From Luzula sylvatica (Eukaryota; Streptophyta; Magnoliopsida; Poales; Juncaceae): a DNA stretch of 64,000 bases. The position numbers and the translations under genes were made by a program. Positions 1-14,259 of this stretch are shown here, in pieces (positions within the stretch are counted from its first letter, which is position 1; each line of letters begins with the position of its first letter). The notes under the pieces were generated by a model that had not been told where the DNA came from, made no database searches, and saw only the letters and a program-made list of their open reading frames with translations. The stretch is taken from assembly GCA_946800325.1 (NCBI GenBank), contig OX326956.1, forward strand, positions 47,291,052-47,355,051. Reading direction: 5' to 3'.

Positions 1-2976
1 CAAATTTCACAAACACTAAGAAAGTTTGTTTTTCGATTCAAAACAAGATTTTAACGCTTTGAGTAGTTCAAATGACGTATTTTTAGATCATTTGTATCGT
101 ATCTTTTACTACATAACTTTTCACCAAATTTCACAAACACTAAGAAAGTTTGTTTTTCGATTCAAAACAAGATTTTAGCGCTTCGAGGAGTTCAAATAAC
201 ATGTTTTTGGATCATTTGTATCGTATCTTTTACTACATAACTTTTCACCAAATTTCACAAACACTAAGAAATATTGTTTTTCGATTCAAAACAAAATTTT
301 AACGATTTGAGTAGTTCAAATGACGTGTTTTTAGATCATTTGTATCGTATCTTTTACTACATAACTTTTCACCAAATTTCACAAACACTAAGAAAGTTTG
401 TTTTTCGATTAAAAACAAGATTTTAACGCTTTGAGGAGCTCAAATAACTTGTTTTTAGATCATTTGTATCGTATCTTTTACTACGTAACTTTTCACCAAA
501 TTTCACAAACACTAAGAAAGTTTGTTTATCGATTCAAAACAAGATTTTAGCGCTTTGAGGAGTTCAAATAACATGTTTTTAGATCATTTGTATCGTATCT
601 TTTACTACCTAACTTTTCATCAAATTTCACAAACACCAAGAAAGTTTGTTTTTCGATTCAAAACAAGATTTTAACGCTTTGAGTAGTTCAAATAACGTGT
701 TTTTAGATCATTTGTATCGTATCTTTTACTACATAACTTTTCACCAAATTTCACAAACACTAAGAAAGTTTGTTTTTCTATTCAAAACAAGATTTTAACG
801 CTTTGAGGAGCTCAAATGACTTGTTTTTAGATCATTTGTATCGTATCTTTTACTACGTAACTTTTCACCAAATTTCACAAACACTAAGAAAGTTTGTTTA
901 TCGATTCAAAAAGAGATTTTAGCGCTTTGAGGAGTTCAAATAACATGTTTTTAGATCATTTGTATCGTATCTTTTACTACCTAACTTTTCATCAAATTTC
1001 ACAAACACCAAGAAAGTTTGTTTTTCGATTCAAAACAAGATTTTAACGCTTTGAGTAGTTCAAATAACGTGTTTTTAGATCATTTGTATCGTATCTTTTA
1101 CTACATAACTTTTCACCAAATTTCACAAACTCTAAGAAAGTTTGTTTTTCTATTCAAAATAAGATTTTAACGCTTTGAGGAGCTCAAATAACTTATATTT
1201 AGATAATTTGTATCGTATCTTTTACTACGTAACTTTTCACCAAATTTCACAAACACTAAGAAAGTTTGTTTATCGATTCAAAACAAGATTTTAGCGCTTT
1301 GAGGAGTTCAAATAACATGTTTTTAGATCATTTGTATCGTATCTTTTACTACCTAACTTTTCATCAAATTTCACAAACACCAAGAAAGTTTGTTTTTCGA
1401 TTCAAAACAAGATTTTAACGCTTTGAGTAGTTCAAATAACGTGTTTTTAGATCATTTGTATCGTATCTTTTACTACATAACTTTTCACCAAATTTCACAA
1501 ACTCTAAGAAAGTTTGTTTTTCTATTCAAAATAAGATTTTAACGCTTTGAGGAGCTCAAATAACTTATATTTAGATAATTTGTATCGTATCTTTTACTAC
1601 GTAACTTTTCACCAAATTTCACAAACACTAAGAAAGTTTGTTTATCGATTCAAAACAAGATTTTAGCGCTTTGAGGAGTTCAAATAACATGTTTTTAGAT
1701 CATTTGTATCGTATCTTTTACTACCTAACTTTTCATCAAATTTCACAAACACCAAGAAAGTTTGTTTTTCGATTCAAAACAAGATTTTAACGCTTTGAGT
1801 AGTTCAAATAACGTGTTTTTAGATCATTTGTATCGTATCTTTTACTACATAACTTTTCACCAAATTTCAGAAACTCTAAGAAAGTTTGTTTTTGTATTCA
1901 AAATAAGATTTTAACGCTTTGAGGAGCTCAAATAACTTATATTTAGATAATTTGTATCGTATCTTTTACTACGTAAATTTTCACCAAATTTCACAAACAC
2001 TAAGAAAGTTTGTTTATCGATTCAAAACAAGATTTTAGCGCTTTGAGGAGTTCAAATAACATGTTTTTAGATCATTTGTATCGTATCTTTTACTACCTAA
2101 CTTTTCATCAAATTTCACAAACACCAAGAAAGTTTGTTTTTCGATTCAAAACAAGATTTTAACGCTTTGAGTAGTTCAAATAACATGTTTTTAGATCATT
2201 TGTATCGTATCTTTTACTACATGACTTTTCACCAAATTTCACAAACACTAAGAAAGTTTGTTTATCGATTCAAAACAAGATTTTAGCGCTTTGAGGAGTT
2301 CAAATAACATGTTTTTAGATCATTTGTATCGTATCTTTTACTACCTAACTTTTCATCAAATTTCACAAACACTAAGAAAGTTTGTTTTTCGATTCAAAAC
2401 AAGATTTTAGCGCTTTGAGGAGTTCAAATAACATGTTTTTGGATCATTTGTATCGTATCTTTTACTACATAACTTTTCACCAAATTTCACAAACACTAAG
2501 AAATATTGTTTTTCGATTCAAAACAAAATTTTAACGATTTGAGTAGTTCAAATGACGTGTTTTTAGATCATTTGTATCGTATCTTTTACTACATAACTTT
2601 TCACCAAATTTCACAAACACTAAGAAAGTTTGTTTTTCGATTAAAAACAAGATTTTAACGCTTTGAGGAGCTCAAATAACTTGTTTTTAGATCATTTGTA
2701 TCGTATCTTTTACTACGTAACTTTTCACCAAATTTCACAAACACTAAGAAAGTTTGTTTATCGATTCAAAACAAGATTTTAGCGCTTTGAGGAGTTCAAA
2801 TAACATGTTTTTAGATCATTTGTATCGTATCTTTTACTACCTAACTTTTCATCAAATTTCACAAACACCAAGAAAGTTTGTTTTTCGATTCAAAACAAGA
2901 TTTTAACGCTTTGAGTAGTTCAAATAACATGTTTTTAGATCATTTGTTTCGTATCTTTTACTACATAACTTTTCAC
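1..2976 (+). repeat. Higher-order unit A1, 24 monomers
   Basis: Units in array A are phased here on a marker monomer carrying GACGTATTTTTAG (first at base 74). The next marker is at 3050, a spacing of 2,976 bp, exactly 24 x 124. This unit differs from the 28-mers: after the marker monomer it goes straight to the AGCGCT / TTTTTGGATC type at 125, skipping the monomers with GGGTAG and TTCCCCACATTT that follow the marker in the later units. It therefore looks like a rearranged or shortened form. It contains the clearest run of the 372-bp trimer (745-2232). Confidence 0.85.
745..2232 (+). repeat. Nested trimer block, four 372-bp repeats
   Basis: Three monomer types repeat in the order a-b-c four times, starting at 745, 1117, 1489 and 1861. 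Type a has TTTTTCTATTC, GAGCTC and, in the last three copies, ACTCTAAG and ACTTATATTTAGATAA. Type b has GTTTATCGATTC, AGCGCT and AACATG and ends with CTACCTAACTTTTCAT. Type c has ACACCAAGAAAG, GAGTAG and usually AACGTG. The first trimer is less alike (ACACTAAG and TGACTTG in a; AAAAAGAG in b), and the last c monomer (2109) has AACATG. This is an inner level of homogenisation inside the longer units and recurs in the later array A units. Confidence 0.88.
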
Positions 2977-4836
2977 CAAATTTCACAAACACTAAGAAAG
3001 TTTGTTTTTCGATTCAAAACAAGATTTTAACGCTTTGAGTAGTTCAAATGACGTATTTTTAGATCATTTGTATCGTATCTTTTACTACATAACTTTTCAC
3101 CAAATTTCACAAACACTAAGAAAGTTTGTTTTTCGATTCAAAACAAGATTTTAACGCTTTGGGTAGTTCAAATAACGTGTTTTTAGATCATTTGTATCGT
3201 ATCTTTTACTACATAACTTTTCACCAAATTTCACAAACACTAAGAAAGTTTGTTTATCTATTCAAAACAAGATTTTAACGCTTTGAGGAGCTCAAATAAC
3301 TTATATTTAGATAATTTGTATCGTATCTTTTACTACGTAACTTTTCCCCACATTTCACAAACACTAAGATAGTTTGTTTTTCAATTCAAAACAAGATTTT
3401 AGCGCTTTGAGGAGTTCAAATAACATGTTTTTAGATCATTTGTATCGTATCTTTTACTACCTAACTTTTCACCAAATTTCACAAACACTAAGAAAGTTTG
3501 TTTTTCGATTCAAAACAAGATTTTAGCGCTTTGAGGAGTTCAAATAACATGTTTTTGGATCATTTGTATCGTATCTTTTACTACATAACTTTTCACCAAA
3601 TTTCACAAACACTAAGAAATATTGTTTTTCGATTCAAAACAAAATTTTAACGATTTGAGTAGTTCAAAGGACGTGTTTTTAGATCATTTGTATCGTATCT
3701 TTTACTACATAACTTTTCACCAAATTTCACAAACACTAAGAAAGTTTGTTTTTCGATTAAAAACAAGATTTTAACGCTTTGAGGAGCTCAAATAACTTGT
3801 TTTTAGATCATTTGTATCGTATCTTTTACTACGTAACTTTTCACCAAATTTCACAAACACTAAGAAAGTTTGTTTATCGATTCAAAACAAGATTTTAGCG
3901 CTTTGAGGAGTTCAAATAACATGTTTTTAGATCATTTGTATCGTATCTTTTACTACCTAACTTTTCATCAAATTTCACAAACACCAAGAAAGTTTGTTTT
4001 TCGATTCAAAACAAGATTTTAACGCTTTGAGTAGTTCAAATAACATGTTTTTAGATCATTTGTATCGTATCTTTTACTACATGACTTTTCACCAAATTTC
4101 ACAAACACTAAGAAAGTTTGTTTATCGATTCAAAACAAGATTTTAGCGCTTTGAGGAGTTCAAATAACATGTTTTTAGATCATTTGTATCGTATCTTTTA
4201 CTACCTAACTTTTCATCAAATTTCACAAACACTAAGAAAGTTTGTTTTTCGATTCAAAACAAGATTTTAGCGCTTTGAGGAGTTCAAATAACATGTTTTT
4301 GGATCATTTGTATCGTATCTTTTACTACATAACTTTTCACCAAATTTCACAAACACTAAGAAATATTGTTTTTCGATTCAAAACAAAATTTTAACGATTT
4401 GAGTAGTTCAAATGACGTGTTTTTAGATCATTTGTATCGTATCTTTTACTACATAACTTTTCACCAAATTTCACAAACACTAAGAAAGTTTGTTTTTCGA
4501 TTAAAAACAAGATTTTAACGCTTTGAGGAGCTCAAATAACTTGTTTTTAGATCATTTGTATCGTATCTTTTACTACGTAACTTTTCACCAAATTTCACAA
4601 ACACTAAGAAAGTTTGTTTATCGATTCAAAACAAGATTTTATCGCTTTGAGGAGTTCAAATAACATGTTTTTAGATCATTTGTATCGTATCTTTTACTAC
4701 CTAACTTTTCATCAAATTTCACAAACACCAAGAAAGTTTGTTTTTCGATTCAAAACAAGATTTTAACGCTTTGAGTAGTTCAAATAACATGTTTTTAGAT
4801 CATTTGTTTCGTATCTTTTACTACATAACTTTTCAC
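2977..4836 (+). repeat. Higher-order unit A2, 15 monomers
   Basis: Marker GACGTAT occurs at 3050 and again at 4910, a spacing of 1,860 bp or exactly 15 x 124. The unit starts with the marker monomer, followed by the GGGTAG monomer and the TTTATCTATTC / TTATATTTAGATAA monomer, then the one with CTTTTCCCCACATTTC at the start. It lacks the ACTCTAAG-type trimer run present in A1 and in units A3 to A6, which accounts for its shorter length. Confidence 0.85.
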
Positions 4837-7316
4837 CAAATTTCACAAACACTAAGAAAGTTTGTTTTTCGATTCAAAACAAGATTTTAACGCTTTGAGT
4901 AGTTCAAATGACGTATTTTTAGATCATTTGTATCGTATCTTTTACTACATAACTTTTCACCAAATTTCACAAACACTAAGAAAGTTTGTTTTTCGATTCA
5001 AAACAAGATTTTAACGCTTTGGGTAGTTCAAATAACGTGTTTTTAGATCATTTGTATCGTATCTTTTACTACATAACTTTTCACCAAATTTCACAAACAC
5101 TAAGAAAGTTTGTTTATCTATTCAAAACAAGATTTTAACGCTTTGAGGAGCTCAAATAACTTATATTTAGATAATTTGTATCGTATCTTTTACTACGTAA
5201 CTTTTCCCCACATTTCACAAACACTAAGATAGTTTGTTTTTCAATTCAAAACAAGATTTTAGCGCTTTGAGGAGTTCAAATAACATGTTTTTAGATCATT
5301 TGTATCGTATCTTTTACTACCTAACTTTTCACCAAATTTCACAAACACTAAGAAAGTTTGTTTTTCGATTCAAAACAAGATTTTAGCGCTTTGAGGAGTT
5401 CAAATAACATGTTTTTGGATCATTTGTATCGTATCTTTTACTACATAACTTTTCACCAAATTTCACAAACACTAAGAAATATTGTTTTTCGATTCAAAAC
5501 AAAATTTTAACGATTTGAGTAGTTCAAAGGACGTGTTTTTAGATCATTTGTATCGTATCTTTTACTACATAACTTTTCACCAAATTTCACAAACACTAAG
5601 AAAGTTTGTTTTTCGATTAAAAACAAGATTTTAACGCTTTGAGGAGCTCAAATAACTTGTTTTTAGATCATTTGTATCGTATCTTTTACTACGTAACTTT
5701 TCACCAAATTTCACAAACACTAAGAAAGTTTGTTTATCGATTCAAAACAAGATTTTAGCGCTTTGAGGAGTTCAAATAACATGTTTTTAGATCATTTGTA
5801 TCGTATCTTTTACTACCTAACTTTTCATCAAATTTCACAAACACCAAGAAAGTTTGTTTTTCGATTCAAAAGAAGATTTTAACGCTTTGAGTAGTTCAAA
5901 TAACGTGTTTTTAGATCATTTGTATCGTATCTTTTACTACATAACTTTTCACCAAATTTCACAAACTCTAAGAAAGTTTGTTTTTCTATTCAAAATAAGA
6001 TTTTAACGCTTTGAGGAGCTCAAATAACTTATATTTAGATAATTTGTATCGTATCTTTTACTACGTAACTTTTCACCAAATTTCACAAACACTAAGAAAG
6101 TTTGTTTATCGATTCAAAACAAGATTTTAGCGCTTTGAGGAGTTCAAATAACATGTTTTTAGATCATTTGTATCGTATCTTTTACTACCTAACTTTTCAT
6201 CATATTTCACAAACACCAAGAAAGTTTGTTTTTCGATTCAAAACAAGATTTTAACGCTTTGTGTAGTTCAAATAACGTGTTTTTAGATCATTTGTATCGT
6301 ATCTTTTACTACATAACTTTTCACCAAATTTCACAAACTCTAAGAAAGTTTGTTTTTCTATTCAAAATAAGATTTTAACGCTTTGAGGAGCTCAAATAAC
6401 TTATATTTAGATAATTTGTATCGTATCTTTTACTACGTAACTTTTCACCAAATTTCACAAACACTAAGAAAGTTTGTTTTTCGATTCAAAACAAGATTTT
6501 AACGCTTTGAGGAGTTCAAATAACATGTTTTTAGATCATTTGTATCGTATCTTTTACTACATAACTTTTCACCAAATTTCACAAACACTAAGAAAGTTTG
6601 TTTATCGATTCAAAACAAGATTTTAGCGCTTTGAGGAGTTCAAATAACATGTTTTTTGATCATTTGTATCGTATCTTTTACTACCTAACTTTTCATCAAA
6701 TTTCACAAACACTAAGAAAGTTTGTTTTTCGATTCAAAACAAGATTTTAGCGCTTTGAGGAGTTCAAATAACATGTTTTTGGATCATTTGTATCGTATCT
6801 TTTACTACATAACTTTTCACCAAATTTCACAAACACTAAGAAATATTGTTTTTCGATTCAAAACAAAATTTTAACGATTTGAGTAGTTCAAATGACGTGT
6901 TTTTAGATCATTTGTATCGTATCTTTTACTACATAACTTTTCACCAAATTTCACAAACACTAAGAAAGTTTGTTTTTCGATTAAAAACAAGATTTTAACG
7001 CTTTGAGGAGCTCAAATAACTTGTTTTTAGATCATTTGTATCGTATCTTTTACTACGTAACTTTTCACCAAATTTCACAAACACTAAGAAAGTTTGTTTA
7101 TCGATTCAAAACAAGATTTTAGCGCTTTGAGGAGTTCAAATAACATGTTTTTAGATCATTTGTATCGTATCTTTTACTACCTAACTTTTCATCAAATTTC
7201 ACAAACACCAAGAAAGTTTGTTTTTCGATTCAAAACAAGATTTTAACGCTTTGAGTAGTTCAAATAACATATTTTTAGATCATTTGTTTCGTATCTTTTA
7301 CTACATAACGTTTCAC
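4837..7316 (+). repeat. Higher-order unit A3, 20 monomers
   Basis: Marker GACGTAT at 4910 and 7390 gives 2,480 bp, exactly 20 x 124. The order of variants follows A2 at first, then adds trimers with ACTCTAAG and a rare GTGTAG variant at 6261, which is 1,351 bp after the marker. The same GTGTAG variant lies 1,351 bp after the marker in A4 and A5, so these units share a common ancestor over that stretch. Confidence 0.85.
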
Positions 7317-10300
7317 CAAATTTCACAAACACTAAGAAAGTTTGTTTTTCGATTCAAAACAAGATTTTAACGCTTTGAGTAGTTCAAATGACGTATTTTT
7401 AGATCATTTGTATCGTATCTTTTACTACATAACTTTTCACCAAATTTCACAAACACTAAGAAAGTTTGTTTTTCGATTCAAAACAAGATTTTAACGCTTT
7501 GGGTAGTTCAAATAACGTGTTTTTAGATCATTTGTATCGTATCTTTTACTACATAACTTTTCACCAAATTTCACAAACACTAAGAAAGTTTGTTTATCTA
7601 TTCAAAACAAGATTTTAACGCTTTGAGGAGCTCAAATAACTTATATTTAGATAATTTGTATCGTATCTTTTACTACGTAACTTTTCCCCACATTTCACAA
7701 ACACTAAGATAGTTTGTTTTTCAATTCAAAACAAGATTTTAGCGCTTTGAGGAGTTCAAATAACATGTTTTTAGATCATTTGTATCGTATCTTTTACTAC
7801 CTAACTTTTCACCAAATTTCACAAACACTAAGAAAGTTTGTTTTTCGATTCAAAACAAGATTTTAGCGCTTTGAGGAGTTCAAATAACATGTTTTTGGAT
7901 CATTTGTATCGTATCTTTTACTACATAACTTTTCACCAAATTTCACAAACACTAAGAAATATTGTTTTTCGATTCAAAACAAAATTTTAACGATTTGAGT
8001 AGTTCAAAGGACGTGTTTTTAGATCATTTGTATCGTATCTTTTACTACATAACTTTTCACCAAATTTCACAAACACTAAGAAAGTTTGTTTTTCGATTAA
8101 AAACAAGATTTTAACGCTTTGAGGAGCTCAAATAACTTGTTTTTAGATCATTTGTATCGTATCTTTTACTACGTAACTTTTCACCAAATTTCACAAACAC
8201 TAAGAAAGTTTGTTTATCGATTCAAAACAAGATTTTAGCGCTTTGAGGAGTTCAAATAACATGTTTTTAGATCATTTGTATCGTATCTTTTACTACCTAA
8301 CTTTTCATCAAATTTCACAAACACCAAGAAAGTTTGTTTTTCGATTCAAAAGAAGATTTTAACGCTTTGAGTAGTTCAAATAACGTGTTTTTAGATCATT
8401 TGTATCGTATCTTTTACTACATAACTTTTCACCAAATTTCACAAACTCTAAGAAAGTTTGTTTTTCTATTCAAAATAAGATTTTAACGCTTTGAGGAGCT
8501 CAAATAACTTATATTTAGATAATTTGTATCGTATCTTTTACTACGTAACTTTTCACCAAATTTCACAAACACTAAGAAAGTTTGTTTATCGATTCAAAAC
8601 AAGATTTTAGCGCTTTGAGGAGTTCAAATAACATGTTTTTAGATCATTTGTATCGTATCTTTTACTACCTAACTTTTCATCATATTTCACAAACACCAAG
8701 AAAGTTTGTTTTTCGATTCAAAACAAGATTTTAACGCTTTGTGTAGTTCAAATAACGTGTTTTTAGATCATTTGTATCGTATCTTTTACTACATAACTTT
8801 TCACCAAATTTCACAAACTCTAAGAAAGTTTGTTTTTCTATTCAAAATAAGATTTTAACGCTTTGAGGAGCTCAAATAACTTATATTTAGATAATTTGTA
8901 TCGTATCTTTTACTACGTAACTTTTCACCAAATTTCACAAACACTAAGAAAGTTTGTTTTTCGATTCAAAACAAGATTTTAACGCTTTGAGGAGTTCAAA
9001 TAACATGTTTTTAGATCATTTGTATCGTATCTTTTACTACATAACTTTTCACCAAATTTCACAAACACTAAGAAAGTTTGTTTATCGATTCAAAACAAGA
9101 TTTTAGCGCTTTGAGGAGTTCAAATAACATGTTTTTAGATCATTTGTATCGTATCTTTTATTACCTAACTTTTCATCAAATTTCACAAACACCAAGAAAG
9201 TTTGTTTTTCGATTCAAAACAAGATTTTAACGCTTTGAGTAGTTCAAATAACGTGTTTTTAGATCATTTGTATCGTATCTTTTACTACATAACTTTTCAC
9301 CAAATTTCACAAACTCTAAGAAAGTTTGTTTTTCTATTCAATATAAGATTTTAACGCTTTGAGGAGCTCAAATAACTTATATTTAGATAATTTGTATCGT
9401 ATCTTTTACTACGTAACTTTTCACCAAATTTCACAAACACTAAGAAAGTTTGTTTATCGATTCAAAACAAGATTTTAGCGCTTTGAGGAGTTCAAATAAC
9501 ATGTTTTTAGATCATTTGTATCGTATCTTTTACTACCTAACTTTTCATCAAATTTCACAAACACCAAGAAAGTTTGTTTTTCGATTCAAAACAAGATTTT
9601 AACGCTTTGAGTAGTTCAAATAACGTGTTTTTAGATCATTTGTATCGTATCTTTTACTACATAACTTTTCACCAAATTTCACAAACTCTAAGAAAGTTTG
9701 TTTTTCTATTCAAAATAAGATTTTAACGCTTTGAGGAGCTCAAATAACTTATATTTAGATAATTTGTATCGTATCTTTTACAACGTAACTTTTCACCAAA
9801 TTTCACAAACACTAAGAAAGTTTGTTTATCGATTCAAAACAAGATTTTAGCGCTTTGAGGAGTTCAAATAACATGTTTTTAGATCATTTGTATCGTATCT
9901 TTTACTACCTAACTTTTCATCAAATTTCACAAACACCAAGAAAGTTTGTTTTTCGATTCAAAACAAGATTTTAACGCTTTGAGTAGTTCAAATAACATGT
10001 TTTTAGATCATTTGTATCGTATCTTTTACTACATAACTTTTCACCAAATTTCACAAACACTAAGAAAGTTTGTTTATCGATTCAAAACAAGATTTTAGCG
10101 CTTTGAGGAGTTCAAATAACATGTTTTTAGATCATTTGTATCGTATCTTTTACTACCTAACTTTTCATCAAATTTCACAAACACTAAGAAAGTTTGTTTT
10201 TCGATTCAAAACAAGATTTTAGCGCTTTGAGGAGTTCAAATAACATGTTTTTGGATCATTTGTATCGTATCTTTTACTACATAACTTTTCACCAAATTTC

Positions 10301-10788
10301 ACAAACACTAACAAATATTGTTTTTCGATTCAAAACAAAATTTTAACGATTTGAGTAGTTCAAATGACGTGTTTTTAGATCATTTGTATCGTATCTTTTA
10401 CTACATAACTTTTCACCAAATTTCACAAACACTAAGAAAGTTTGTTTTTCGATTAAAAACAAGATTTTAACGCTTTGAGGAGCTCAAATAACTTGTTTTT
10501 AGATCATTTGTATCGTATCTTTTACTACGTAACTTTTCACCAAATTTCACAAACACTAAGAAAGTTTGTTTATCGATTCAAAACAAGATTTTAGCGCTTT
10601 GAGGAGTTCAAATAACATGTTTTTAGATCATTTGTATCGTATCTTTTACTACCTAACTTTTCATCAAATTTCACAAACACCAAGAAAGTTTGTTTTTCGA
10701 TTCAAAACAAGATTTTAACGCTTTGAGTAGTTCAAATAACATGTTTTTAGATCATTTGTTTCGTATCTTTTACTACATAACTTTTCAC
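7317..10788 (+). repeat. Higher-order unit A4, 28 monomers
   Basis: Marker GACGTAT at 7390 and 10862 gives 3,472 bp, exactly 28 x 124. GTGTAG lies 1,351 bp after the marker. This appears to be the prevailing unit length: A4, A5 and, after removing the transposon, A6 all have 28 monomers. Relative to A5 it keeps GTTTATCTATTC and AACGCT in the third monomer, where A5 has GTTTTTCTATTC and AATGCT. Confidence 0.88.
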
Positions 10789-13700
10789 CAAATTTCACAA
10801 ACACTAAGAAAGTTTGTTTTTCGATTCAAAACAAGATTTTAACGCTTTGAGTAGTTCAAATGACGTATTTTTAGATCATTTGTATCGTATCTTTTACTAC
10901 ATAACTTTTCACCAAATTTCACAAACACTAAGAAAGTTTGTTTTTCGATTCAAAACAAGATTTTAACGCTTTGGGTAGTTCAAATAACGTGTTTTTAGAT
11001 CATTTGTATCGTATCTTTTACTACATAACTTTTCACCAAATTTCACAAAAACTAAGAAAGTTTGTTTTTCTATTCAAAACAAGATTTTAATGCTTTGAGG
11101 AGCTCAAATAACTTATATTTAGATAATTTGTATCGTATCTTTTACTACGTAACTTTTCCCCACATTTCACAAACACTAAGATAGTTTGTTTTTCAATTCA
11201 AAACAAGATTTTAGCGCTTTGAGGAGTTCAAATAACATGTTTTTAGATCATTTGTATCGTATCTTTTACTACCTAACTTTTCACCAAATTTCACAAACAC
11301 TAAGAAAGTTTGTTTTTCGATTCAAAACAAGATTTTAGCGCTTTGAGGAGTTCAAATAACATGTTTTTGGATCATTTGTATCGTATCTTTTACTACATAA
11401 CTTTTCACCAAATTTCACAAACACTAAGAAATATTGTTTTTCGATTCAAAACAAAATTTTAACGATTTGAGTAGTTCAAATGACGTGTTTTTAGATCATT
11501 TGTATCGTATCTTTTACTACATAACTTTTCACCAAATTTCACAAACACTAAGAAAGTTTGTTTTTCGATTAAAAACAAGATTTTAACGCTTTGAGGAGCT
11601 CAAATAACTTGTTTTTAGATCATTTGTATCGTATCTTTTACTACGTAACTTTTCACCAAATTTCACAAACACTAAGAAAGTTTGTTTATCGATTCAAAAC
11701 AAGATTTTAGCGCTTTGAGGAGTTCAAATAACATGTTTTTAGATCATTTGTATCGTATCTTTTACTACCTAACTTTTCATCAAATTTCACAAACACCAAG
11801 AAAGTTTGTTTTTCGATTCAAAACAAGATTTTAACGCTTTGAGTAGTTCAAATAACGTGTTTTTAGATCATTTGTATCGTATCTTTTACTACATAACTTT
11901 TCACCAAATTTCACAAACTCTAAGAAAGTTTGTTTTTCTATTCAAAATAAGATTTTAACGCTTTGAGGAGCTCAAATAACTTATATTTAGATAATTTGTA
12001 TCGTATCTTTTACTACGTAACTTTTCACCAAATTTCACAAACACTAAGAAAGTTTGTTTATCGATTCAAAACAAGATTTTAGCGCTTTGAGGAGTTCAAA
12101 TAACATGTTTTTAGATCATTTGTATCGTATCTTTTACTACCTAACTTTTCATCATATTTCACAAACACCAAGAAAGTTTGTTTTTCGATTCAAAACAAGA
12201 TTTTAACGCTTTGTGTAGTTCAAATAACGTGTTTTAGATCATTTGTATCGTATCTTTTACTACATAACTTTTCACCAAATTTCACAAACTCTAAGAAAGT
12301 TTGTTTTTCTATTCAAAATAAGATTTTAACGCTTTGAGGAGCTCAAATAACTTATATTTAGATAATTTGTATCGTATCTTTTACTACGTAACTTTTCACC
12401 AAATTTCACAAACACTAAGAAAGTTTGTTTTTCGATTCAAAACAAGATTTTAACGCTTTCAGGAGTTCAAATAACATGTTTTTAGATCATTTGTATCGTA
12501 TCTTTTACTACATAACTTTTCACCAAATTTCACAAACACTAAGAAAGTTTGTTTATCGATTCAAAACAAGATTTTAGCGCTTTGAGGAGTTCAAATAACA
12601 TGTTTTTAGATCATTTGTATCGTATCTTTTACTACCTAACTTTTCATCAAATTTCACAAACACCAAGAAAGTTTGTTTTTCGATTCAAAACAAGATTTTA
12701 ACGCTTTGAGTAGTTCAAATAACGTGTTTTTAGATCATTTGTATCGTATCTTTTACTACATAACTTTTCACCAAATTTCACAAACTCTAAGAAAGTTTGT
12801 TTTTCTATTCAATATAAGATTTTAACGCTTTGAGGAGCTCAAATAACTTATATTTAGATAATTTGTATCGTATCTTTTACTACGTAACTTTTCACCAAAT
12901 TTCACAAACACTAAGAAAGTTTGTTTATCGATTCAAAACAAGATTTTAGCGCTTTGAGGAGTACAAATAACATGTTTTTAGATCATTTGTATCGTATCTT
13001 TTACTACCTAACTTTTCATCAAATTTCACAAACACCAAGAAAGTTTGTTTTTCGATTCAAAACGAGATTTTAACGCTTTGAGTAGTTCAAATAACGTGTT
13101 TTTAGATCATTTGTATCGTATCTTTTACTACATAACTTTTCACCAAATTTCACAAACTCTAAGAAAGTTTGTTTTTCTATTCAAAATAAGATTTTAACGC
13201 TTTGAGGAGCTCAAATAACTTATATTTAGATAATTTGTATCGTATCTTTTACTACGTAACTTTTCACCAAATTTCACAAACACTAAGAAAGTTTGTTTAT
13301 CGATTCAAAACAAGATTTTAGCGCTTTGAGGAGTTCAAATAACATGTTTCTAGATCATTTGTATCGTATCTTTTACTACCTAACTTTTCATCAAATTTCA
13401 CAAACACCAAGAAAGTTTGTTTTTCGATTCAAAACAAGATTTTAACGCTTTGAGTAGTTCAAATAACATGTTTTTAGATCATTTGTATCGTATCTTTTAC
13501 TACATAACTTTTCACCAAATTTCACAAACACTAAGAAAGTTTGTTTATCGATTCAAAACAAGATTTTAGCGCTTTGAGGAGTTCAAATAACATGTTTTTA
13601 GATCATTTGTATCGTATCTTTTACTACCTAACTTTTCATCAAATTTCACAAACACTAAGAAAGTTTGTTTTTCGATTCAAAACAAGATTTTAGCGCTTTG

Positions 13701-14259
13701 AGGAGTTCAAATAACATGTTTTTGGATCATTTGTATCGTATCTTTTACTACATAACTTTTCACCAAATTTCACAAACACTAAGAAATATTGTTTTTCGAT
13801 TCAAAACAAAATTTTAACGATTTGAGTAGTTCAAATGACGTGTTTTTAGATCATTTGTATCGTATCTTTTACTACATAACTTTTCACCAAATTTCACAAA
13901 CACTAAGAAAGTTTGTTTTTCGATTAAAAACAAGATTTTAACGCTTTGAGGAGCTCAAATAACTTGTTTTTAGATCATTTGTATCGTATCTTTTACTACG
14001 TAACTTTTCACCAAATTTCACAAACACTAAGAAAGTTTGTTTATCGATTCAAAACAAGATTTTAGCGCTTTGAGGAGTTCAAATAACATGTTTTTAGATC
14101 ATTTGTATCGTATCTTTTACTACCTAACTTTTCATCAAATTTCACAAACACCAAGAAAGTTTGTTTTTCGATTCAAAACAAGATTTTAACGCTTTGAGTA
14201 GTTCAAATAACATGTTTTTAGATCATTTGTTTCGTATCTTTTACTACATAACTTTTCAC
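10789..14259 (+). repeat. Higher-order unit A5, 28 monomers, one 1-bp deletion
   Basis: Marker GACGTAT at 10862 and 14333 gives 3,471 bp, 28 x 124 minus one. The missing base is in the T run after AACGTG near 12231-12237 (GTGTTTTAGATC instead of GTGTTTTTAGATC). No other array A unit shows this deletion, so it is private to this copy. Otherwise the order of variants follows A4, including GTGTAG 1,351 bp after the marker. Confidence 0.88.
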
